Source: Bradyrhizobium cytisi (lineage in GTDB: Bacteria; Pseudomonadota; Alphaproteobacteria; Rhizobiales; Xanthobacteraceae). From it: 64,000 bases of DNA. Where the stretch lies: assembly GCF_008123515.1 (NCBI RefSeq), contig NZ_VSSR01000062.1:1-64000 (forward strand), given 5' to 3'. The translations under genes were made by a program, and so were the position numbers. The notes beneath the pieces are model-generated. The model did no database searches. It was not told the origin of the DNA and saw nothing but the letters and a program-made list of their open reading frames with translations. Of the stretch, positions 26,066-35,010 are shown piece after piece (the first letter of the stretch is position 1; each line of letters starts with the position of its first letter).

Positions 26066-26777
26066 CGACGCGCTTCTCGAAATCGACGACCTGTGCGTGG
26101 CCTATGACGGCTCCAATGCGCTGAACGGCGTGTCGCTCCGCATCGGCAAGGGTGAACTGATCTGCGTGGTCGGCGCCAACGGCGCCGGCAAGACCTCTCT
26201 GATCCGATCAATCGCGGGGATCGTGCCGTCGTCGCGCGGTTCCGTCAGGATCAACGGAGTCGAAATCTCGCGGCGACCGCCGTGGGACATCTGCGAAATG
26301 GGCATCGCTCAGGTCGCCGAGGGCCGCCAGATCTTCAGTGCGCTTTCCGTCGAGGACAATCTGCTGATCGGCGGCTCGCTGAAGCGGGCCAGGCACGACC
26401 TGGCAAATACGCTTGATTCCGTCTATCAGCTGTTCGGGCGACTTCGCGAGCGCCGCGACCAGCTCGCCGGCACGCTGTCCGGCGGCGAGCAACAGATGCT
26501 GGCGATCGGTCGGGCGATCATGTCGAAGCCAGAAATCATGATGTTCGACGAGCCGTCGATCGGACTGTCGCCGGCGCTGACCGATGTGATGTTCGGCGTC
26601 GTCAAATCCCTTAACGAGCAGGGCATCACGGTCCTTCTCGTCGAGCAGAATGTCGCCAAGTCGCTCGCGATGAGCAGCCGCGGCTATGTGCTCGAGAACG
26701 GCTCCGTGGTGTTGCATGGATCTAGCCGCGATCTGCTCGAGAACCCCGATGTCCAGCGCGCCTATCTGGGATTGTGA
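26058..26777 (+). CDS. livF: ABC transporter ATP-binding protein LivF
   Basis: 239 residues with Walker A G-A-N-G-A-G-K-T-S near 38, signature L-S-G-G-E-Q-Q-M-L near 140 and Walker B F-D-E-P-S-I-G-L-S near 165. It is the last gene of the livHMGF block; the next gene, a crotonase, starts 105 bases downstream on the same strand. Confidence 0.94.
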   Translation: MPDDALLEIDDLCVAYDGSNALNGVSLRIGKGELICVVGANGAGKTSLIRSIAGIVPSSRGSVRINGVEISRRPPWDICEMGIAQVAEGRQIFSALSVEDNLLIGGSLKRARHDLANTLDSVYQLFGRLRERRDQLAGTLSGGEQQMLAIGRAIMSKPEIMMFDEPSIGLSPALTDVMFGVVKSLNEQGITVLLVEQNVAKSLAMSSRGYVLENGSVVLHGSSRDLLENPDVQRAYLGL

Positions 26778-26882
26778 GGCGCGCCGTCTCGGCGAGGCGT
26801 CGGGCGTTGCGGCTCTCGTCGCGCCGCCGTTCGGTCCACCGCTCCCCGGCTGTTGCAGCCGCCTCTCGCTTGGGTCTCATTG

Positions 26883-27647
26883 ATGAACACTGCCACTTCT
26901 CTCCTGATCGAGCGTGATCAAGACCTGGTCACGATCACGATGAACCGGCCGCCGGCCAATGCGCTGAATGCGCAACTCATCGTCGAGTTGCTGGAGGCGA
27001 TCCGGCGCCTTGCCGACGACGAGAATCCGCCCGGCATCGTGCTCACCGGAAGCGGCGACCGCTTCTTCAGCGCAGGCGGCGACATCAAGGAAGTCGTCGG
27101 GATCGACGTCGCGAGGCCGCGCATCCGGTTCTTCCACGAACTCCTCGTGGCGATGGAGAACTATCCGGGCCCGATCGTCTGCGCCGTCCGCGGCTATGCG
27201 GTCGGAGGCGCCCTGGAGTTTCTGCTGCATGCGGACTATGTTGTGGCCGATGCGGTGTGCAAGATTGGATTTCCGGAAATCAACCATGGCCTGCTGCCGG
27301 TGACCAAAGGCATGCGCCGGGCCGTCGAGAAGCTCGGCGTGCGGGCGGCGCAAGAGCTGCTCTACTGGGGCGAGCTCGTCGGCGCGGAGCGCGCCGTGGC
27401 GATCGGCGCCGTGAATGAGATCGTCCCGACCGAGGAGGTCGCGTCCCGTGCGCGAGACGTGTGCGGCGTGTTGCGGCAGAAAGACCGCAAGCTGTTCCAT
27501 GCCATCAAGCGATCGCTCAACCTCACCGCGCAAATGAGCGATCAGGCGCTCGAAAAAATGACCGTGGCCGACCTCGATGCCTATGTCACAGCCGAGAGCT
27601 CAACCAACGCGCGTGCGAGATTTTTGTCGAAGAACAGTAAGGGCTGA
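26883..27647 (+). CDS. Enoyl-CoA hydratase/isomerase family protein (first crotonase)
   Basis: 254 residues of the crotonase fold. The oxyanion loop S-A-G-G-D-I-K-E is near 62, and both acidic positions of a hydratase are kept (G-G-A-L-E near 112 and F-P-E-I-N near 133), so addition of water to an enoyl-CoA is plausible. The ATG at 26883 gives the family start. It is followed after four bases by the creatininase-family gene, indicating co-transcription. Confidence 0.88.
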   Translation: MNTATSLLIERDQDLVTITMNRPPANALNAQLIVELLEAIRRLADDENPPGIVLTGSGDRFFSAGGDIKEVVGIDVARPRIRFFHELLVAMENYPGPIVCAVRGYAVGGALEFLLHADYVVADAVCKIGFPEINHGLLPVTKGMRRAVEKLGVRAAQELLYWGELVGAERAVAIGAVNEIVPTEEVASRARDVCGVLRQKDRKLFHAIKRSLNLTAQMSDQALEKMTVADLDAYVTAESSTNARARFLSKNSKG

Positions 27648-27651
27648 GCCG

Positions 27652-28443
27652 ATGACGCGCGGATATCCCGATCAGATCTATCTGGAGCAGATGAGCTACG
27701 AGGAAGTCGCCGCGGCGCTGGCCGATGGGTGCACGACGGTAGTGATCCCGCTGGGGGCCGTCGAGCAGCATGGGCCGCATTTGTCTTTGGGCATGGATGC
27801 GGATCATGCCGATGCTCTGGCCGAGCGGATCGCGCGCAGCCGCGGCAACACGCTGGTGGCGCCGACCATCACGGTCGGCTGCTCGTCTCACCATCTGCCA
27901 TTCGCGGGTACGATCTCGCTACGGCCGGAGACGCTGGAAGCGATTTGTGTCGATTATTGCACAAGCCTGGCGCGGCACGGCTTCAAGCGTATCCTGATTC
28001 ACTCGGGTCACATCGGCAATTTTCCGGTCCTGAAGGACATGCTCGGTCGCTTGCGCGAGGCCGTCCCCTCGGATGTCGAGATCCTGGCGTTCTTCGACTC
28101 GACGAAATGGATCGACACGTGGCGCGATGCGGTGCGCGAAGCCGGAGGAGACGTGTCGGCCGTCGGCGGGCACGCCGACATCGCCGAGACGTCGCTGATG
28201 ATGGTCATTAGGCCCGACAGCGTCAGACCGGACCGCTTCGAGGTGGGCCATCTTGGCGGCTTGTCGGAGGCTGATCTCGAGCTGATGTGGAAGAACGGCA
28301 TCCGATCGGTTTCGCAGAACGGCGTGATCGGAAGTCCGATCGGCTCGAGCTACGCCATCGGCGAAGCGTGCCTCGCGGCGGTCGCCGAGTTGCTGATCAA
28401 GACCTTCGATAGCGAGGCCGGAGCCGCTAGCGCCCGCCGTTGA
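27652..28443 (+). CDS. Creatininase-family amidohydrolase
   Basis: 263 residues. Metal-site motifs are G-A-V-E-Q-H-G-P-H-L near 40, D-A-D-H, H-S-G-H-I-G-N-F near 118 and G-G-H-A-D-I-A-E-T-S near 173. Family members open cyclic amides (creatinine), process cofactor precursors or hydrolyse related rings, using two divalent metals. Here, between a crotonase and a flavin monooxygenase, it may open a lactam or lactone produced by oxygenation. The substrate is unknown. Confidence 0.88.
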   Translation: MTRGYPDQIYLEQMSYEEVAAALADGCTTVVIPLGAVEQHGPHLSLGMDADHADALAERIARSRGNTLVAPTITVGCSSHHLPFAGTISLRPETLEAICVDYCTSLARHGFKRILIHSGHIGNFPVLKDMLGRLREAVPSDVEILAFFDSTKWIDTWRDAVREAGGDVSAVGGHADIAETSLMMVIRPDSVRPDRFEVGHLGGLSEADLELMWKNGIRSVSQNGVIGSPIGSSYAIGEACLAAVAELLIKTFDSEAGAASARR

Positions 28444-28498
28444 CGGTCAGCCCGTCCGCTGCGTGGCGAAGCTTCCCGGGGCGTCTGCCATGTTGCGA

Positions 28499-28516
28499 AT
28501 GCTGACAGCATAAAAT
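28499..28516. promoter_or_regulatory. Candidate operator: inverted repeat ATGCTG-A-CAGCAT
   Basis: A perfect 6-bp inverted repeat with a 1-base spacer (28499-28511), about 100 bases before the monooxygenase gene. It includes the 12-mer ACAGCATAAAAT (28505-28516), identical to 22270-22281. The shared half-sites suggest that two transcription units answer to the same regulator. Confidence 0.45.
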
Positions 28517-28610
28517 TCGGAAAGCGTTACTACGCAACGCGGCTTTCGGGCGAAAATATCGCCACGCCTATGAAACCCTGTGCCATCTCGCAAGCTAAAA
28601 GGATTGAGAC

Positions 28611-29744
28611 ATGGCACTTACGTTTGGGTTCTGGTCTGAACAGGAAACCCAGGTCGGCCACAGTTACTCGCGCAGGCTTCACGAACTGGTCGACGAGGTC
28701 CGTCTGGCCGAGAAGGTCGGCTTCGACTGCGTCGCGCTCTCCGAGCAGCACGTGGCACTGGGCGGGATCTCGAGCTCGGCGCCCGAAGTGGTGTTCGGCT
28801 ATCTGGCCGCGGTGACGTCGCGCGTCAAGCTGCGCGCGGCGGTGACGCTGATGCCGCAGCGCATCAATCACGCTTTGCGTTCGGCCGAGCGGCTTGCCGT
28901 GACCGACATCCTGTCCAACGGCCGCATGGAATTCTACGGCGGCCGCGCCAACACCACCATCGCGATGCGGGCGTTCAACGTCGACCCGAACGAAACGCTG
29001 GCGCAGATGGAAGAAGGACTGGCGCTGCTGAAAACGGCGATGCGCCAGGACATTTTCACGTTTGACGGCAAGTACTACCAGATCCCTCCGCGCCAGCTGG
29101 TTCCGAAGCCGCTGCAGAAGCCGCATCCGGTGATCGGGATAGCGGCGACCAGCGAGCGCAGTCATCTCTGGGCGGCCTCGCAGGGCTTCGCCGTGATGAG
29201 CAGCAACATCTATCAGGGCTGGGAAGCTCAGCAGAAGCTGATCGACGCCTATCAAAAGAACTGGAAGTGCGACGCGGAGGGACCGCTGCAGCGTCCGCGT
29301 ATCGGCATTCCGCTGTTCATCGGCATCGGGAAAACGGACGAGCAGGCCAAGGCAGATTATGCCGGCCCGCTAATGCACTATGCCAAGATCTCGACCGATG
29401 CCTATCCGCGTCTCGCGGCGATTGCCGACGACTACAAATACATGGGGGAGAGCGTGCCGTCGATGGAGCGCGCCGCCAACGACTGGGACTATCTGGTCAA
29501 CGAGTCGGCCACGACGGTGTGCGGCAGCCCCGATACGGTCATTCGTCAGATCGAGAAGTTCGAGGCTATGGGTATCGACGAGGTGCTGCTGCACATGGAC
29601 TCCGTCCCGCACGAACAGATCATGGAGGCGATCGACATGGTCGGTCGCTACGTCATCCCGCATTTCAACGACGGGAACAATGTCGTGCGGCCGACCGAGG
29701 AGATCCTCGGGCAGATCCGGCTGATGCGGACCCAGAAGCAGTAA
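28611..29744 (+). CDS. Luciferase-like (LLM) flavin-dependent monooxygenase
   Basis: 377 residues of the bacterial-luciferase TIM-barrel family: L-T-F-G-F-W-S-E near the start, V-A-L-S-E-Q-H-V near 45, G-R-M-E-F-Y-G-G-R-A near 105, and G-S-P-D-T-V-I near 305. Such enzymes use free FMNH2 (or F420) and O2 to hydroxylate or carry out Baeyer-Villiger-type oxidation. The flavin reductase at 22803 can supply FMNH2. AAAGGA precedes the ATG. It heads a tight run (seven codons to the next crotonase), so it is probably the key first step of the pathway. Confidence 0.9.
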   Translation: MALTFGFWSEQETQVGHSYSRRLHELVDEVRLAEKVGFDCVALSEQHVALGGISSSAPEVVFGYLAAVTSRVKLRAAVTLMPQRINHALRSAERLAVTDILSNGRMEFYGGRANTTIAMRAFNVDPNETLAQMEEGLALLKTAMRQDIFTFDGKYYQIPPRQLVPKPLQKPHPVIGIAATSERSHLWAASQGFAVMSSNIYQGWEAQQKLIDAYQKNWKCDAEGPLQRPRIGIPLFIGIGKTDEQAKADYAGPLMHYAKISTDAYPRLAAIADDYKYMGESVPSMERAANDWDYLVNESATTVCGSPDTVIRQIEKFEAMGIDEVLLHMDSVPHEQIMEAIDMVGRYVIPHFNDGNNVVRPTEEILGQIRLMRTQKQ

Positions 29745-29760
29745 TCGAACGGTGAAATCA

Positions 29761-30540
29761 ATGTCGCAATACGGCTACAAGTACCTGATCGTCGAGCAGC
29801 GCGCCACTGGCGTCGCGATCGTCACGATGAACCGCCCGGAGATCCTCAACGCGATCAACTGGGAGATGCACGAGGAGCTCGAAGACGTCTTCGTCAAGCT
29901 GGATCACGACAGTTCTGTCAACGCGATCGTTCTCACCGGTGCGGGCCGCGGATTTTGCTCTGGTGGCGATCAGAAGTCGCTGGATAAGGGAACGCTGCCG
30001 TCCCCGACGCGCAGCGGTCGCCACCTCATCCGCAACATGCTGGAAGTCGAAGTGCCGATCGTCGCGGCCGTCAACGGTGTCGCGGTCGGCCTGGGTGCCA
30101 CGCTCGCGCTGTTCTGCGACGTGATCTATGCGAGCTCGACAGCCCGTTTCGCCGACACGCACGTCAATGCCGGCGTCGTCGCGGGCGATGGCGGCGCGGT
30201 GATCTGGCCGCTGCTGATGGGGCCGGTACGCGCGAAGCACTATCTGATGACCGGCGAATTCATCTCCGCCGAGAAAGCGGCTGCTATCGGCATGATCAAC
30301 GAGGTGGTCGCAGACGGCAACGTTCTCGATGCCGCGATCGAATACGCCGAACTGCTGGCAAGCGGGCCGAAGGAATCGATCGTGTGGACCAAGTACAGCG
30401 TCAACAAGATCATCAAGCAGTACGCCCACCTGCTGCTCGACACCTCTGCGGCGCTGGAGATGTTGACGTTCAAGTCGCCCGAGCGGGCCGAGGCGGTTGC
30501 CGCATTCGCAGCCAAGCGCAAGCGTTTCGCGGAGCGCTGA
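29761..30540 (+). CDS. Crotonase-family protein lacking hydratase acids (second crotonase)
   Basis: 259 residues. The oxyanion loop C-S-G-G-D-Q-K is near 62, but the two hydratase Glu positions are absent (V-G-L-G-A-T-L-A-L and A-D-T-H-V-N). A conserved A-G-D-G-G-A follows, as in isomerase-like or hydrolytic crotonases. It is therefore not a simple enoyl-CoA hydratase; C-C bond hydrolysis or isomerisation is possible. A GTG at 29752 is an alternative start. The stop at 30538-30540 is one base before the next ATG. Confidence 0.85.
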   Translation: MSQYGYKYLIVEQRATGVAIVTMNRPEILNAINWEMHEELEDVFVKLDHDSSVNAIVLTGAGRGFCSGGDQKSLDKGTLPSPTRSGRHLIRNMLEVEVPIVAAVNGVAVGLGATLALFCDVIYASSTARFADTHVNAGVVAGDGGAVIWPLLMGPVRAKHYLMTGEFISAEKAAAIGMINEVVADGNVLDAAIEYAELLASGPKESIVWTKYSVNKIIKQYAHLLLDTSAALEMLTFKSPERAEAVAAFAAKRKRFAER

Positions 30541-30541
30541 G

Positions 30542-32407
30542 ATGAACGTCGCTGAGATGACATCCGGCGCCCAGTTGGCGGATACGACCGTCGTGCAGCT
30601 TTTGGCCGCGCGACTCGCGGAGCGGCCCGACAAGATCGCCTTGCAACAAAAGCGTCACGGCGCCTGGACCGCCATGACGTGGGGCGCCTATGCGCAGCGT
30701 GTCGTGAACCTGGCCAGCGCGCTGCGGCGTGCTGGTCTCGAGCGCGGCGATCGGGTCGCGATCATGGGCGATTCGTCCGAGGAATGGCTGATCGCGGACA
30801 TGGCCACGATGTGCGCCGGCGGCGTCATGGTGGGCGTGTACTTCACCTCGTCACCCGAAGAAGTGGCTTACTGCTTCACGGATTCAGGCGCGAAGTTCGC
30901 GTTCGTCGGCGGGGAGCCGCAGCTTCGCATCGTGCTCGCCTCCGGTCGGGCCGAGCAGCTCCGCGGCATCATCGTGCTCGACCTGGATTGGACCGGCGAG
31001 GCCTCGGCGTCGATCAAGCCGCTGGCCGACTTTGTTGGAGCACTCGATGTTGATGCGCATGACTATCTGCAGAAGGAGAGCGCGACAGCAAAGGCGTCCG
31101 ATGTCGTCAGCATCGGCTATACGTCCGGGACGACCGGAAACCCCAAAGGCGCCATGCTGACGCACCTTTCCATTCTCGCCGGCGTTCATTGCATCACGCT
31201 GTTCGGCCCCAGCATGCGCGAAGAGGAGCACCGGGTGGTCGTGCATTTGCCGATGTCGCACACCGTGGCGCGCGGGCAGGCGACCACGTTGCCGCTGATC
31301 GCCGACGCAGTTCCATATTTCGGCGAGACGACCGCGGATTTCGCCCAGACGATCAAAGAGGTGAAGCCGACCTACTATATGGCGCCGCCGCGGTTCTACC
31401 AGCGCTTTGCGACACAGATCCTCAGCAAGGTGCATCCCGCCGGGGAAGCGGGAGATCAGAACTACACGCTCGCCATGACGATCGCGCGCAGGGCGCTCGA
31501 AGACCGTCAGCGCGGCCACGAGGATGCCTTCGTCTCGAAACTGTTCGCGGCCTGCCGCGAGCAAGTGTTCCTGCCGCTGCTCGCGGAGGTCGGCTTCGAC
31601 GAGCTGAAGGTCGCGTTCACCTCGTCGGCGGCGATGCCGTCCGAGCTGATGTCGCTGTGGCAGTTGTGGGGCTTGCAGCTCAAGGAGTGCTACGGCCAGA
31701 CCGAACTGGTCGGTGCCAATCTGGTGCAGATGGCGCAGTGGCCGAAGGCCGGCAACGTCGGGGTCCCTCTGCCGGATCCGGCCTGGGAAACCGCCGTGCT
31801 CCAGGACGGCGAGATGATCGTCCGTGGACCGGGATTGTTCGCGGGCTATTGGAACAAGCCGGACGAGACGAAAGCGGCGCTTCGCGACGGCTGGCTCTAC
31901 ACCGGCGACATCGTCGAAGTGTCGCCGGAAGGAACCTTCAAGCTTGTCGACCGGAAGAAGGAGATCATCAACACGTCGAACGGCAAATCGATCAGCCCGA
32001 CTCAGATCGAAAACGAGCTGAGGCACAGCCCGTTCATCTCCGAGGCGGCTGTGATCGGCGAGGGGCGAAAATATCTCACCGCCCTGATCGAAGTGGATGC
32101 CACCGCCACAATGGACTGGGCGAAGTCGCGCGACGACAAGATCGCGAGTTACGCGGACCTGGCAGGCTCCGAGATCGTCAACCGGCTGATCGAGGCGGAG
32201 ATCGGCAAGGCCAACGGAAGGCTGGCGCGAGCCGAGCAGATCAAGGCGTTCCGCATTCTGCCGGAGGAGCTGTCGCTCGAGAACGGCGTGATGACGCCGA
32301 CGCGGAAGAAGCGTCGCAAGCAGATCAACGAGCGCTATCAGTCGCTGATCGCGTCGCTCTACGACGAATCCGAGGAGACATTGATCAAGGCCGAGATGGG
32401 CCTTTGA
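30542..32407 (+). CDS. AMP-forming acyl-CoA ligase (long-chain type)
   Basis: 621 residues. AMP-binding motif Y-T-S-G-T-T-G-N-P-K-G is near 193, Y-G-Q-T-E near 383, Y-T-G-D-I near 455, and D-R-K-K-E-I-I-N-T-S-N-G-K near 468. It activates a carboxylic acid to its CoA thioester via the adenylate. The architecture is that of FadD15-like ligases. Placed after the monooxygenase and second crotonase, it probably activates the ring-opened product. Confidence 0.92.
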   Translation: MNVAEMTSGAQLADTTVVQLLAARLAERPDKIALQQKRHGAWTAMTWGAYAQRVVNLASALRRAGLERGDRVAIMGDSSEEWLIADMATMCAGGVMVGVYFTSSPEEVAYCFTDSGAKFAFVGGEPQLRIVLASGRAEQLRGIIVLDLDWTGEASASIKPLADFVGALDVDAHDYLQKESATAKASDVVSIGYTSGTTGNPKGAMLTHLSILAGVHCITLFGPSMREEEHRVVVHLPMSHTVARGQATTLPLIADAVPYFGETTADFAQTIKEVKPTYYMAPPRFYQRFATQILSKVHPAGEAGDQNYTLAMTIARRALEDRQRGHEDAFVSKLFAACREQVFLPLLAEVGFDELKVAFTSSAAMPSELMSLWQLWGLQLKECYGQTELVGANLVQMAQWPKAGNVGVPLPDPAWETAVLQDGEMIVRGPGLFAGYWNKPDETKAALRDGWLYTGDIVEVSPEGTFKLVDRKKEIINTSNGKSISPTQIENELRHSPFISEAAVIGEGRKYLTALIEVDATATMDWAKSRDDKIASYADLAGSEIVNRLIEAEIGKANGRLARAEQIKAFRILPEELSLENGVMTPTRKKRRKQINERYQSLIASLYDESEETLIKAEMGL

Positions 32408-32482
32408 CGTCGGCGGTCGCTCCTCAAACGTACGAAACCACTAGTCGAGAAAGATTTCACCCCTTAGCAACAGGACATTGAG

Positions 32483-33706
32483 ATGACCAAGCGAAGCGGA
32501 ATCACGCGGCGGACGATTGTAGGAAGCGGATTGGGAATTGCGGCAGGCCTGGTATCTAGGCCATCGTTTGCGGCGAACACGAAGGTGAAGGTGGGAGCGA
32601 TCATGCCCAGCAGCGGCGTGCTGGCGTTTCCCGGTCAAGCCTGCGTGCGCGGCATCGATCTCGGCGTCAAATTCGCGCGTGAGAAGTTCGGCCTCGACAT
32701 CGAGATCGTTCACGCCGATACGCAAAGCCGTCCGGAGAACGGTCGGATTGCCGCCGAGAGCCTGATCCGGCAGGGCTGCACCGTGCTGATCGGCGCGTGG
32801 GATTCCGGCGCCACCATTTCGGCGTTGCAGGCCTGCGAGGCCGCCAAGGTGCCCATGGTGGTCCACATCGCGAGCGCTACCCAGGTGACTTCGCAGGGCT
32901 TCACCCAGGTGTTCCGCTATTATCCCACGTCGCTGACCATCGTGCGGCAATCGCTGACCGAGCTGAAGTCCGTGCTCGGCACGCTGAAGGATCCGCCGAG
33001 CAGCGCGGTCGTTCTCCATCTCAACAACACGATGGGGCAGTCGACGGCGGCCAGCATCGATCAGGCGTGGAAGGAAGTGGATGTTCCGCTCAAGATCGCG
33101 CAGTACATTGCCTATGACGAGAAAGCGAAGGATCTGTCGGTAGAGGTCGCCAAGGCGAAAGCGTCGGGTGCCGATGCTTTGATCTCGGTCACGCGCGTCA
33201 ACGACGCGATCATGATCGCGCGCGAATGCATCAAGCAGGGCTGGGACCCAAAGATGGTGTTTTCGCCCAACTCCAACGGCGTGTCGGACAAGGCGTATCA
33301 CGACGCGCTCGGAAAGTATGGTGACGGTCCGATTCTGTCGGCGTTGTGGCTCAATCCCAAGGGCGCCGAGACCGACAAGATCGTGAAGATGTTCGCGGCC
33401 GACTACCCGAATGACTGGTTCGATGCCAATGCGGGCTGCGCGTTCGAGGCGGTGCAGATCGTCGCAGACGCCGTGACGCGGGCGGCGTCGCCGGAGTCGG
33501 CGGCGATTCACGGCGCGCTCAAGAAGACCGACATGAAGCCGATCCTGATGTACGGCGACAACACCAAGTTCGACGAGACCGGCCAGAACATCCACTGTTC
33601 GATGGTGATGCTGCAGGGTTTGAAAGGCAGGCCGCGGGTGGTGGCTCCAAAGGCCATTGCGGAAGCGTCGCTCGAGTATCCGCTTGCGCCTTACAGCAAA
33701 CGCTGA
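32483..33706 (+). CDS. Periplasmic binding protein of the LivHMGF-type transporter
   Basis: 407 residues. The Tat-like N-terminus (R-R-T-I-V-G-S-G, then a hydrophobic core ending S-F-A-A) precedes a type-1 periplasmic fold (V-K-V-G-A-I-M-P-S-S-G near 35, H-A-D-T-Q-S-R-P near 75, G-A-W-D-S-G near 105). It lies 75 bases after the ligase and almost certainly serves the livHMGF permease 5.7 kb upstream. A hairpin at 33722-33742 ends the run. Confidence 0.9.
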   Translation: MTKRSGITRRTIVGSGLGIAAGLVSRPSFAANTKVKVGAIMPSSGVLAFPGQACVRGIDLGVKFAREKFGLDIEIVHADTQSRPENGRIAAESLIRQGCTVLIGAWDSGATISALQACEAAKVPMVVHIASATQVTSQGFTQVFRYYPTSLTIVRQSLTELKSVLGTLKDPPSSAVVLHLNNTMGQSTAASIDQAWKEVDVPLKIAQYIAYDEKAKDLSVEVAKAKASGADALISVTRVNDAIMIARECIKQGWDPKMVFSPNSNGVSDKAYHDALGKYGDGPILSALWLNPKGAETDKIVKMFAADYPNDWFDANAGCAFEAVQIVADAVTRAASPESAAIHGALKKTDMKPILMYGDNTKFDETGQNIHCSMVMLQGLKGRPRVVAPKAIAEASLEYPLAPYSKR

Positions 33707-33721
33707 CGTCGTTACGGGCGG

Positions 33722-33742
33722 CCCCACGAAAGCGTCGTGGGG
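33722..33742. terminator. Strong hairpin between convergent genes
   Basis: A perfect 8-bp inverted repeat (CCCCACGA / TCGTGGGG) with a 5-base loop lies between the stops of the binding-protein gene and the convergent AraC gene. It could terminate both. No T tract follows. Confidence 0.6.
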
Positions 33743-33778
33743 TCGCGGTCGTCAAAGGCTCAGGCAGGGACGTGCGAA

Positions 33779-34639
33779 CTAGGGCAAACCGTCCGAATTG
33801 ATCAGGCGCGACCGCTCGGCAAGGAAGCGGCGGGGGCTCTTTCCCATCGTCTTCTTGAACATCGTGATGAACGCGCTGGGCGTTTCGTAGCCCAGTTCGA
33901 GCGACACAGCCTGGACCGAAGTGCCCGCCGTGAGGCGTTGCATGGCGATCAGAATGTGGAGACGCTGGCGCCAGCGCCCGAAGGTCATCCCGGTTTCCTT
34001 GGCGATGAAGCGTGCGAACGTACTCTCGCTCATCGCGTAGCGCGAGGCGACTTCGTCCATCGTGCTGCGGTCGCCCGGATTATTCAACAAGGAGGTCGCG
34101 AGGTGTTGAAGACGGGCGTCGGGGGAGATCGGCAGATACATTTCATCCGTTGTCGACATCTGCACGAGTTCGTCGAGCAAAACGCGGCCGAGACGGCTGG
34201 TTGGTCCTTCCAGCGGATAGAGCGGTGGGAACACCGAGAGACGGTGGATCAATTCGCGCACCAGCGACGTGATCATCAGCGTGCAGCAGGTCCGCGGCAG
34301 CATGCTGACCTGCGGATCGATGAACACGGTGTAGAGTTTGCCGAAATCGGCCACGCAATTGCTGTGCTGCACGCCGGCCGGGATCCATACCGCGCCTTGC
34401 GGAGGCACGATCCACAAGCCGCCAGGCGCCCGGCACATCACCGAGCCATGAGATGCGACGACCAATTGGCCTTTGCGGTGTGAGTGCAGCGGCAGATCGT
34501 CGTTGTCTTTGCTGGTTTCGAGACAGAATGAAGTGACGGGACGATCGAACTGATCCGGATCGACAGGATCATAGTTGATCCGAAGATCGGGCAGATCCAT
34601 TCGCGCAAATTCGCGATCGAACTCGGTCTCGGGCGGCAT
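33779..34639 (-). CDS. AraC-family regulator of the catabolic cluster
   Basis: 286 residues with cupin-like AraC_N (L-P-L-H-S-H-R-K-G-Q-L-V near 50) and a C-terminal double helix-turn-helix (G-M-T-F-G-R-W-R-Q-R and L-G-Y-E-T-P-S-A-F-I). It is a paralogue of the AraC at 19030. It is convergent with the binding-protein gene and divergent from aceE, so it may regulate the catabolic cluster, the dehydrogenase block or both. Confidence 0.9.
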   Translation of the reverse strand: MPPETEFDREFARMDLPDLRINYDPVDPDQFDRPVTSFCLETSKDNDDLPLHSHRKGQLVVASHGSVMCRAPGGLWIVPPQGAVWIPAGVQHSNCVADFGKLYTVFIDPQVSMLPRTCCTLMITSLVRELIHRLSVFPPLYPLEGPTSRLGRVLLDELVQMSTTDEMYLPISPDARLQHLATSLLNNPGDRSTMDEVASRYAMSESTFARFIAKETGMTFGRWRQRLHILIAMQRLTAGTSVQAVSLELGYETPSAFITMFKKTMGKSPRRFLAERSRLINSDGLP

Positions 34640-35010
34640 TTCAATCCTGCCAATTCGTCAAGTCGGTCAAGCTTTGATGCAGATCCTGCTGCTAGCCGAG
34701 GTTAGCTGTTTTGAAAGGTCAGGTCACTAGTCGCGGCGAGCCGTCGAGTTCGCTGATTTGCGACAAGATGCCCGCTACTGCGGCGTGAGCGCTGAGCGAT
34801 GCGGCATGCTGCGCCGTGACCAAGCGGGAGCACCTGTCAGGCGACCGACGGCTCGATCACTCGCCCGATTGAACCAACAGCAGAGAATGCTGCAATGCGA
34901 GCCTCGGCGTCCCGCCGGAGCCGGGCAATCCGTCGGAACGCGGCCGTATTCAGCAGCACGTGCCATAGCACCCGATGCTACCAAGTGCGGGCTTTCTCGG
35001 AGCCCGACGC
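34640..35010. other. Intergenic region between AraC and aceE
   Basis: About 370 bases between divergent genes. I see no convincing gene. It presumably contains the promoters of both units. The 12-mer shared by 22270 and 28505 is not present here. Confidence 0.5.
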
